DNA from: Methyloprofundus sp.
Lineage (GTDB): Bacteria > Pseudomonadota > Gammaproteobacteria > Methylococcales > Methylomonadaceae
Direction: 5' to 3'
DNA length: 64,000 bases
Assembly: GCA_016592635.1 (NCBI GenBank)
Contig: AP023240.1
Coordinates: 744,001 to 808,000 of the forward strand
The position numbers were made by a program, and so were the translations under genes. This document shows, in pieces, positions 56,495 to 64,000 of this stretch; within the stretch, counting starts at the first letter, position 1; each line of letters opens with the position of its first letter. A model generated the notes under the pieces. That model saw nothing but the letters and a program-made list of their open reading frames with translations, made no database searches and was not told where the DNA came from.

Positions 56495-57289
56495 ATGAAA
56501 ATATGGGCAGTTTCAAATCAAAAAGGTGGGGTAGGTAAGACAACAACTGTTATTACCTTAGGTGGGTTATTGTCATCATGGGGGCATAGAACATTATTGA
56601 TTGACTTGGATCCTCATGGCTCGCTGAGCAGTTATTTCAAACAGAACCCTGATGAAACTGAGGCAAGTGTTTATAATTTATTTCTTAATGCCAGTCGCAA
56701 ACAGAAAAATTATGACCCTAGACCTTACATCATTAAAACAGAATTTGCAGACTTATCGATTATGCCTGCATCAACTGCCATTGCAACATTAGATCGGCAA
56801 GTAGCTGCATTAGGTGGTATGGGCTTGGTGGTTGCAACGGCCTTAGCGGAAGTGGCTGACGAATACGACTATGTTATCATTGATAGTCCTCCGATGTTGG
56901 GCGTGTTAATGATCAATGCCTTGGCGGCTTGTGAATTTTTATTGGTGCCAGTAATAACTGAATTTTTGGCATTGCAAGGCTTAGATAGAATGGTGCGTAC
57001 GATACAAATGGTGTTTAAATCTAGGAAGCAGCCACCTGAATTTAAGATTATTCCCACCATGTTTGATAAACGTACCAACGCGGCGATTAAAAGCTTGAAC
57101 ACCTTACGCGGGGATTACCCAAATAATGTTTGGGGCAAGTTTATTCCTATTGATACTAAGTTACGTGAAGCAAGTAGTGCGGGAGTACCTGCTTCAATCT
57201 ATGACCCAAGCTCGCGAGCGGTTGCGTGTTATTCTGACTTATTGGATGAGTTATTAGCGCAGCAGAGACCTGCTAAGTCAGCTGTTTGA
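56495..57289 (+). CDS. ParA-type ATPase of the chemotaxis operon (ParC-like)
   Basis: A 264-residue ParA/MinD-family ATPase with a deviant Walker A (NQKGGVGKTTTVITL), LLIDLDPHGSLSSYF (Walker A') and YVIIDSPPMLGVLMINAL. In Vibrio and Pseudomonas the homolog at this position (ParC) places chemotaxis arrays at the cell pole. The next gene is a CheW-domain protein like its partner ParP; the start ATG of that gene overlaps the stop of this one. Confidence 0.9.
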   Translation: MKIWAVSNQKGGVGKTTTVITLGGLLSSWGHRTLLIDLDPHGSLSSYFKQNPDETEASVYNLFLNASRKQKNYDPRPYIIKTEFADLSIMPASTAIATLDRQVAALGGMGLVVATALAEVADEYDYVIIDSPPMLGVLMINALAACEFLLVPVITEFLALQGLDRMVRTIQMVFKSRKQPPEFKIIPTMFDKRTNAAIKSLNTLRGDYPNNVWGKFIPIDTKLREASSAGVPASIYDPSSRAVACYSDLLDELLAQQRPAKSAV

Positions 57290-58005
57290 TGAGCAATACT
57301 AGTAAGCCCGTAGTGAAACAGCTTATTGAGCAAGAGCTGGCTTTAGACTCATACTTGACTACTATGTTGGCAGAAATTCCGCCAACCGAGCTCATTGAAC
57401 AGCAGGAGCAGCAACTTAAGGTTGTTTCTAAGCTAAAAAAACAGCAAGCGACCCAAGTTCAGTCCACAGTAAAACAACAGCAGAAAAAGGCTGCCGGGCA
57501 AGTAACGTTAATACCAACAGCAACAGCGGTAAAGCCATTAGCTATCATGCCAGATTATGCGCAGGAAGAATTTTCTGCACTTTTCTTTAAGGTAGGTAAT
57601 TTAGTGCTGGCTGCGCCGTTAACAGACTTGGCGCGTACCATGAGATTTGATGGTAAAGTGACTAAGATACCACAGCAGCCTATTTGGTTTATGGGCTTGC
57701 TCCCCGAGAAAGAGACGCAGATAGGTATTTTGAATATGGCCTACTTGGTACAAGGAAAATCTAGGGCCGCACAGAGAAGTTACGAGCATGCACCATTGCA
57801 AAATGTGATTGTTACTTTGGATGGTAAATGGGGCTTGGCGTGTGATGAAGTTTTGAATATTACCAAAGTACAGCCAGATAGAGTGCGTTGGCGTACCGAT
57901 AGGCAAAAGAAGCCGTGGTTGGTAGGAACGGTTATTGATGAGTTAGTGGCAATAGTGGATGTTAATGCACTTGTGCCGCAGCGGAAAAGAAAAAATGAAA
58001 GTTGA
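57289..58005 (+). CDS. CheW-domain protein with N-terminal extension (ParP-like)
   Basis: From ATG 57289 (one-base overlap, TGATG) a 238-residue protein. The first 90 residues are Gln-rich and low in complexity (LKKQQATQVQSTVKQQQKKA); the rest is a CheW-like fold (FSALFFKVGNLVLAAPLTDLARTMRF, ILNMAYLVQGKSRA, KWGLACDEVLNITKVQPDRVRWR). In Vibrio such a protein, ParP, links ParC to CheA and keeps arrays intact. Position supports that role. Confidence 0.85.
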   Translation: MSNTSKPVVKQLIEQELALDSYLTTMLAEIPPTELIEQQEQQLKVVSKLKKQQATQVQSTVKQQQKKAAGQVTLIPTATAVKPLAIMPDYAQEEFSALFFKVGNLVLAAPLTDLARTMRFDGKVTKIPQQPIWFMGLLPEKETQIGILNMAYLVQGKSRAAQRSYEHAPLQNVIVTLDGKWGLACDEVLNITKVQPDRVRWRTDRQKKPWLVGTVIDELVAIVDVNALVPQRKRKNES

Positions 58006-58064
58006 ATTTAGGTATATAATTACCTTTATTCGTGTATGTAATATTAATTTAGGCGGCTATAAGC

Positions 58065-58535
58065 ATGAGTGATGGCAATCAAAATGATCCTGTAATGCAA
58101 TGGGTTACTTTTCGTTTAGGCGAAGAGAAATATGGCATTAATGTAATGCAGGTGCAAGAGGTTTTAAGGGTATCCGAAATCGCTCCTGTTCCTGGAGCAC
58201 CTGCATATGTACTCGGTATTATCAATTTGCGTGGCAATGTGGTCACCGTGATAGATACCCGCAACCGATTTGGGTTAATGTCTAAAGAGCAAGATGATGC
58301 TACCCGAATTGTTATTATTGAGACAGATGAACATATCATCGGCATTATGGTTGATAGTGTTGCAGAAGTTGTAGACTTGAAAGCGTCAGAAATTGAAACA
58401 GCACCTAATGTAGGTAATGAAGAAAGTTCAAAATATATTCAGGGTGTGACGAGTAGGGATAATGAGCTGTTGATCTTGGTGGATCTAAATAAATTCTTAA
58501 GTGATGAGGAAAATGCTGAATTAGATATGTTCTAA
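58065..58535 (+). CDS. cheW: Chemotaxis coupling protein CheW
   Basis: A 156-residue adaptor between receptors and CheA. Typical stretches: WVTFRLGEEKYGINVMQVQEVLR, VPGAPAYVLGIINLRGNVV, VIDTRNRFGL and IIGIMVDSVAEVVDL. It closes the core chemotaxis operon, followed by a 55-codon gene and a DUF2802 gene. Confidence 0.96.
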   Translation: MSDGNQNDPVMQWVTFRLGEEKYGINVMQVQEVLRVSEIAPVPGAPAYVLGIINLRGNVVTVIDTRNRFGLMSKEQDDATRIVIIETDEHIIGIMVDSVAEVVDLKASEIETAPNVGNEESSKYIQGVTSRDNELLILVDLNKFLSDEENAELDMF

Positions 58536-58560
58536 ATAGGTATTTAAGGAGAATGTAATA

Positions 58561-58728
58561 ATGGATATTCAGCCCGTTGCACCAGCAGCTCCGATACGCA
58601 AAACAATTAAAATACGCAGGGATGAGCATAAGCAAGATAAGCACCCAGCGAATAGCCCTGACTCAGAAAAAGAAGAACAGCAAGATTCTGATAATGATGA
58701 TATGCAACATATTGATGAAGTTGTTTAA
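58561..58728 (+). CDS. Small acidic protein between cheW and the DUF2802 gene
   Basis: 55 codons with a clear ribosome site (AAGGAG 11 bases before ATG 58561). The start is Pro-rich and basic (MDIQPVAPAAPIRKTIKIRR), the rest acidic and polar, ending HIDEVV. It is coupled to the next gene by TAATG. No membrane helix or known domain. Similar short acidic frames at this spot in other gammaproteobacteria are from memory and unverified. Probably disordered; a link to polar chemotaxis assembly is only inferred from position. Confidence 0.65.
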   Translation: MDIQPVAPAAPIRKTIKIRRDEHKQDKHPANSPDSEKEEQQDSDNDDMQHIDEVV

Positions 58729-59114
58729 TGAGCATTGATTTCTTAATGGTTAATAGCGTTGCATTTGTTCTATTGGGCATTGCTTGTTTATGGCTAGCAT
58801 GGCAACAGCGCAAATTAAAGCAAGAGAACCTGACTTTAATGACGCAAATTGAAAGCATCAATAAGGATCTTGCGGGCGTTTGCTCCGCTGCGGTAAAGGT
58901 TGATACACGTATTACAGATGCAAATGCTGGCATAGCTGAATTATCTGAGCAATTAATGCAGTACCAACAACAAGAAGCTGATGCCCTCCCTTATCATAAT
59001 GTTATTCAGAAAGTAAGGGATGGTGCTAGTACTGATCAATTAATTAAAGAATGTGGTTTAGGTCAAGAGGAAGCGGCCTTGTTGTTTAAGTTGCATGGAA
59101 CAGATGAGTCTTAA
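58728..59114 (+). CDS. DUF2802 membrane protein
   Basis: A 128-residue protein encoded behind cheW in many polarly flagellated gammaproteobacteria. One N-terminal helix (FLMVNSVAFVLLGIACLWLAW), a coiled coil (QRKLKQENLTLMTQIESI) and a C-terminal helix-turn-helix-like part (GASTDQLIKECGLGQEEAALLF) typical of DUF2802. Function unknown. Confidence 0.85.
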   Translation: MSIDFLMVNSVAFVLLGIACLWLAWQQRKLKQENLTLMTQIESINKDLAGVCSAAVKVDTRITDANAGIAELSEQLMQYQQQEADALPYHNVIQKVRDGASTDQLIKECGLGQEEAALLFKLHGTDES

Positions 59115-59172
59115 TAAAGTATTTATTTTTAATAGAATTCTCATTCCTAAGTTTTAGATCTCTAAATTAAAC

Positions 59173-59198
59173 TAAAAAAATACACCCTAAGCCGATAA
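59173..59198 (+). promoter_or_regulatory. Probable FliA (sigma-28) promoter for the MotY-like gene
   Basis: A perfect -10 box GCCGATAA at 59191-59198, preceded after 10 bases by TAAAAAAA (TAAA of the -35 TAAAGTTT kept). It lies 27 bases before the chosen ATG. Confidence 0.65.
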
Positions 59199-59224
59199 CC
59201 AAGGTGACTAGAGAGGTTATTGTT

Positions 59225-60397
59225 ATGTTTAAGTTTTATACCGTTATTTTATCAGTACTTATTTTTAATATCGGCTTGCCTCTTTCTGCGGCTGAGTATT
59301 CGGCTGATATATTGAAAGCTTATTGGGAAAGCAAATCCAGTAAAATGGCTTGCGACTTAACTCAGCCGATACCTAATTATGGTGAAGCATTTTTTTCTAT
59401 ACGTCCTGAGCAGCCCTTGCAATTTGGTATTTACCAATTAAGCAGCCCTAGACTTGAAGTGGGTGAAGCTAATTTATCGGCTTTGCCAGCACCTTGGCGC
59501 CATGAATTTACCCATTTAAAAACCTATCCTGTCTATATAGACCAACAAGCACAAACACAGTATCTTTCAGTTTTTGGTGCTGATGCTGAAGCAATGATTA
59601 ATGTATTGCTAAGTACCGAGTTTCCAACTTTTACTTATATTAATACTCATCAAGGTACCAAAGTAGAAGATGTACGGGTCTCTGTTTCTGCGATAAATTT
59701 CGTTCAGCCATATAAAAATTTTATGGCTTGTCGGCAACAGCTCTTGCCATATACTATGGCTACTTTGCAGGATAAAGTCGTTTATTTTGCAGAAAAAAGC
59801 ACTCAAGTAAATGTTCAGTCACAAGCAAATTTTGTCAAGATTGCTCAGTATATGCAAGAGATGCCAGCTAGCAAATTAGTGATAGCAAGTGATACACATA
59901 TAGTGGGTAAGCGTGATGCTAAATTATTTAAGCCCAGAGCAAAAAAGGTAGTCAAATTCTTGGTGAAGCAAGGAATTAATAAGTCGCGTATAAGTATACA
60001 AAGCTCTTTCTCTACTGCTGTTCTTCAGGATAAAAATAATACCTTCAGGGTGCATATTTTTGGGCCAGATGTTTTGAAAATGTTTTGGTATCATAAGGGA
60101 AGTATTAAGCTAACGCGTAAAGAGCGGCAATATTTAGATTTAGTAGCACTGTATATGCAATATCAAACCAAGCCACTTATTATTAAAAGTCATACTGATG
60201 GTATGGGGCGTAGAGCTAAAAATCAGGTGGTTTCCCAAAAAAGGGGAGATGCAGTGAAGTTGTATTTACAAAAGCAAGGTGTACCTGCCGAGAAGGTAGT
60301 TGTACGAGCTTATGGCGAACGTAAACCAGTAGCAAGTAATCGTACCCGTAAAGGTCAGGCAAAAAACCGTCGGGTTGAATTAAGGTTTGCTAGATAA
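59225..60397 (+). CDS. MotY-like flagellar T-ring protein with two OmpA-like segments
   Basis: Starts at ATG 59225 (390 residues) with a signal peptide (FYTVILSVLIFNIGLPLSAA). The N-terminal domain has the MotY pattern MACDLTQPIPNYGEAFF and PAPWRHEF. A first, weakly kept OmpA-like segment (FVKIAQYMQEMPASKLVIA...VVKFLVKQGINKSRISIQ) is followed by a standard one (LIIKSHTDGMGRRAKNQ, RGDAVKLYLQKQGVPAEKVVVRAYGE, KNRRVELRF). MotY anchors stators to peptidoglycan in the T ring; the doubling is unusual. Confidence 0.8.
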   Translation: MFKFYTVILSVLIFNIGLPLSAAEYSADILKAYWESKSSKMACDLTQPIPNYGEAFFSIRPEQPLQFGIYQLSSPRLEVGEANLSALPAPWRHEFTHLKTYPVYIDQQAQTQYLSVFGADAEAMINVLLSTEFPTFTYINTHQGTKVEDVRVSVSAINFVQPYKNFMACRQQLLPYTMATLQDKVVYFAEKSTQVNVQSQANFVKIAQYMQEMPASKLVIASDTHIVGKRDAKLFKPRAKKVVKFLVKQGINKSRISIQSSFSTAVLQDKNNTFRVHIFGPDVLKMFWYHKGSIKLTRKERQYLDLVALYMQYQTKPLIIKSHTDGMGRRAKNQVVSQKRGDAVKLYLQKQGVPAEKVVVRAYGERKPVASNRTRKGQAKNRRVELRFAR

Positions 60398-60456
60398 ACT
60401 TAGGATCGAGGTTTTATTGAATTCTCATCCCTTACAATTACATTGAGTACTAATAG

Positions 60457-62624
<2,168 letters not shown>

Positions 62625-62653
62625 GTTTGTGAGTATTTGTCCTTTGTTTTATT

Positions 62654-62692
62654 TCAACACCAGCTCGCTTCCACTTTAGGTTGATTGAGTTG
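62654..62692 (-). pseudogene. 3' stub of a second DsbA-family gene
   Basis: On the minus strand it reads QLNQPKVEASWC and stop, the same tail as the intact gene at 62782 (LKQPKVEASWC). Of 33 shared bases seven differ, and almost all the differences leave the amino acids unchanged, so the copy comes from a once-functional relative rather than a recent slip. Nothing else of that gene is left. Confidence 0.65.
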
Positions 62693-62696
62693 CGTA

Positions 62697-62732
62697 GGTT
62701 AGCTTTTCCAGCGTAGCGCAGAAAACGTAACC
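62697..62732. repeat. REP-like palindrome between the stub and the intact gene
   Basis: Arms GGTTAGCTTTTC and GAAAACGTAACC (two mismatches) around CAGCGTAGCGCA, flanked by GCGTAG and CCAAC. This GGTTA...TAACCCAAC type is common between genes in gammaproteobacteria. Confidence 0.6.
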
Positions 62733-62781
62733 CAACATTTTTACTAAAGCTATTCTACTTGCTGTTTTGAATTCTCGATCC

Positions 62782-63486
62782 TTAGCACCAACTTGCCTCA
62801 ACCTTTGGTTGCTTGAGTATCTCTAGCAAATTGGCCTCGATAATACGATAGCCTACATTACCGTAAAGTTTTTGTCGTCCTTCATTCAGAATATAGCTTG
62901 GGCTACCTTCTACTCGAAATTCATCTCTTAATTCGACATCACGAAATAATGCGGCCAGAGCAGTGCCATTATCGAGTGCTCGTTGGATTTCGGTGGTTGG
63001 CAGTTGCATGTTTTCGGCAATTTCCATTAGTACTTGCATATCACCAATATCTCTAGCATCTTGAAAAAAGGCCAAACGTACCTGCCAAACAAATTCTTCA
63101 AACAGGGTGCGCTGCTGTAGGTCGGTATTGGCTATATTATTGATGCTGCCGTCATCAACTAAACATTGAATAGCTTTAATAAATAAATGGCAGCTTGCTG
63201 AAGTTTTGGGAATATTGATTTGCCAAACATCTTTATGCAAATTTAGATAAGGGTAATCTGCGCAAACTTGGTGAGTATGTTTGCCAAAAGCAGCATAACC
63301 GCCTTTATCTTTCCAGCCTTCACCAATGCGGTGTTCGGTGCATGCGAAGATCGGCATGAAATGATAACTTATATCTATATCAGCTGCATGCCGGTTAATA
63401 AGTTCATCAAGTCGGACTTGCGCTAGGTAGGCCCAGACACATAATACGTCAGTAAAATAATGAATGCGGATACGTGATGAAGTCAT
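62782..63486 (-). CDS. DsbA-family thioredoxin-fold protein (single active-site Cys)
   Basis: A 234-residue protein related to DsbA/FrnE and 2-hydroxychromene-2-carboxylate isomerases. Starts RIRIHYFTDVLCVWAYLAQVRLDEL; the usual CxxC is CVWA, so the second Cys is lost. The central helical insert and the cis-Pro loop EGSPSYILNEGRQKLYGNVGYR are kept. The role is probably a glutathione-linked or isomerase reaction, not disulfide formation; the substrate is unknown. No signal peptide, so it should be cytoplasmic. Confidence 0.8.
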   Translation of the reverse strand: MTSSRIRIHYFTDVLCVWAYLAQVRLDELINRHAADIDISYHFMPIFACTEHRIGEGWKDKGGYAAFGKHTHQVCADYPYLNLHKDVWQINIPKTSASCHLFIKAIQCLVDDGSINNIANTDLQQRTLFEEFVWQVRLAFFQDARDIGDMQVLMEIAENMQLPTTEIQRALDNGTALAALFRDVELRDEFRVEGSPSYILNEGRQKLYGNVGYRIIEANLLEILKQPKVEASWC

Positions 63487-63585
63487 TGGGTAGGTTCCGT
63501 TGTATTTTGGACTGCAGGTTTAACTAGTTGTGACTACAAGCCCCTCCACATAGTAGCGTGAGTCATTTGTGTATTTTTATTGAAT

Positions 63586-63645
63586 GGGGCGCAGGCTTTA
63601 GCCTGTATTGTTATAGTTGCTCATGTAAGCTAAAGCCTGCGTCCC
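63586..63645. repeat. Palindromic repeat in the gap before fhs
   Basis: GGGGCGCAGGCTTTAGC and, inverted, GCTAAAGCCTGCGTCCC (16 of 17 paired) with a 26-base loop. This 'GGGACGCAGGCTTTAGCCTG' type is a common intergenic repeat. It could also end the fhs transcript. Nothing else was seen in 63487-63699. Confidence 0.65.
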
Positions 63646-63699
63646 AAGTATTAAATACCTATTTTTCAATTTCTACTCACCGAGCAGTAACGCATATAA

Positions 63700-64000
63700 T
63701 TAAAATAACCCTGTAATCACACCTGCATCGGTAATATCAATACGCTCTGCAGCAGGTGCTTTAGGCAAGCCTGGCATAGTCATCATATTACCAGCAATCA
63801 CAACAATAAAACCTGCGCCATTTGCCAAGCGTGCTTCCGTAATTTCTACAGTATGACCTGTTGGTGCACCTTTTGCCATTGGGTTGGTCGAAAATGACAT
63901 TTGCGTTTTTGCCATACAAATAGGGAAATGGCCGTACTGTTCTTGCAGAGCTTTGATTTCACCTTTTACTTTAGGGCTAGCTGTGACATTTGCTGCGCCA
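63700..64000 (-). CDS. fhs: Formate-tetrahydrofolate ligase, C-terminal part (5' end outside window)
   Basis: ATP-dependent formylation of tetrahydrofolate in one-carbon metabolism. The minus-strand frame is open to the window edge: KVKGEIKALQEQYGHFPICMAKTQMSFS, GAGFIVVIAGNMMTMPGLPKAPAAE and the end IDITDAGVITGLF, the usual tail of this enzyme. An ATG inside (63915) is not the start. A methylotroph would use it to link formate to serine-cycle or C1-folate reactions. Confidence 0.93.
   Translation of the reverse strand, partial: GAANVTASPKVKGEIKALQEQYGHFPICMAKTQMSFSTNPMAKGAPTGHTVEITEARLANGAGFIVVIAGNMMTMPGLPKAPAAERIDITDAGVITGLF

Overview
The window is a chromosomal segment of a moderately AT-rich gammaproteobacterium. 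Gene orders (rbfA-truB-rpsO-pnp, comF | bioBFHCD, coxBA-ctaG-coxC, ftsEX, hfq-hflX-hflK-hflC, flhA-flhF-fleN-fliA-cheYZAB-motCD-parA-cheW) are those of the Pseudomonas/Methylococcales type. A bacteriohemerythrin gene, a formate-tetrahydrofolate ligase gene and a PEP-CTERM-like exported protein make a methanotroph of the order Methylococcales my best guess; that is inference, because no methane monooxygenase or 16S gene lies here.

Layout. 1-4.7 kb: translation and RNA-turnover operon (infB end, rbfA, truB, rpsO, pnp). 4.7-9.3 kb: an accessory island bracketed by a 36-bp duplication of the pnp terminator. It holds a truncated integron integrase and a nested set of insertions: an IS3-type element inside a DDE-type transposase gene, itself inside the remains of a REP-associated (Y1) transposase element. 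9.3-15.1 kb: an rRNA/tRNA methyltransferase, comF, and the complete biotin operon bioBFHCD with a probable BirA operator between comF and bioB. 15.2-26.2 kb: bacteriohemerythrin, an aa3-type cytochrome c oxidase with its assembly genes, and a striking single reading frame that fuses a CtaA/COX15-like heme A synthase domain to a complete FtsY signal-recognition-particle receptor, followed by ftsE and ftsX. 26.4-32.8 kb: hfq, hflX, hflK, hflC, hisZ, purA. 32.9-35.8 kb: xylulokinase and xylose isomerase on the minus strand. 36.4-39.6 kb: the wreck of a nitrate-assimilation locus, namely a narK-type transporter pseudogene with several lesions and an intact PP2C phosphatase/Ser-Thr kinase fusion of the kind normally found beside narK and nirB. 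39.8-44.7 kb: lipoprotein, PEP-CTERM-like protein, two fold-back repeats, an outer-membrane porin and ssb. 44.9-60.4 kb: a flagellar and chemotaxis block with two probable FliA (sigma-28) promoters, ending with a MotY-like gene. 60.5-62.6 kb: pseB and pseC, first steps of pseudaminic acid synthesis. 62.7-64 kb: a DsbA-family gene next to the 3' stub of a relative, then the 3' end of fhs on the minus strand.

Strongest leads: the CtaA-FtsY fusion; the CheA linker repeats that resemble CheY-binding peptides of CheZ and FliM; the decayed nitrate locus that still keeps its kinase/phosphatase; and the nested island behind pnp. No CRISPR array, rRNA or tRNA gene was seen.
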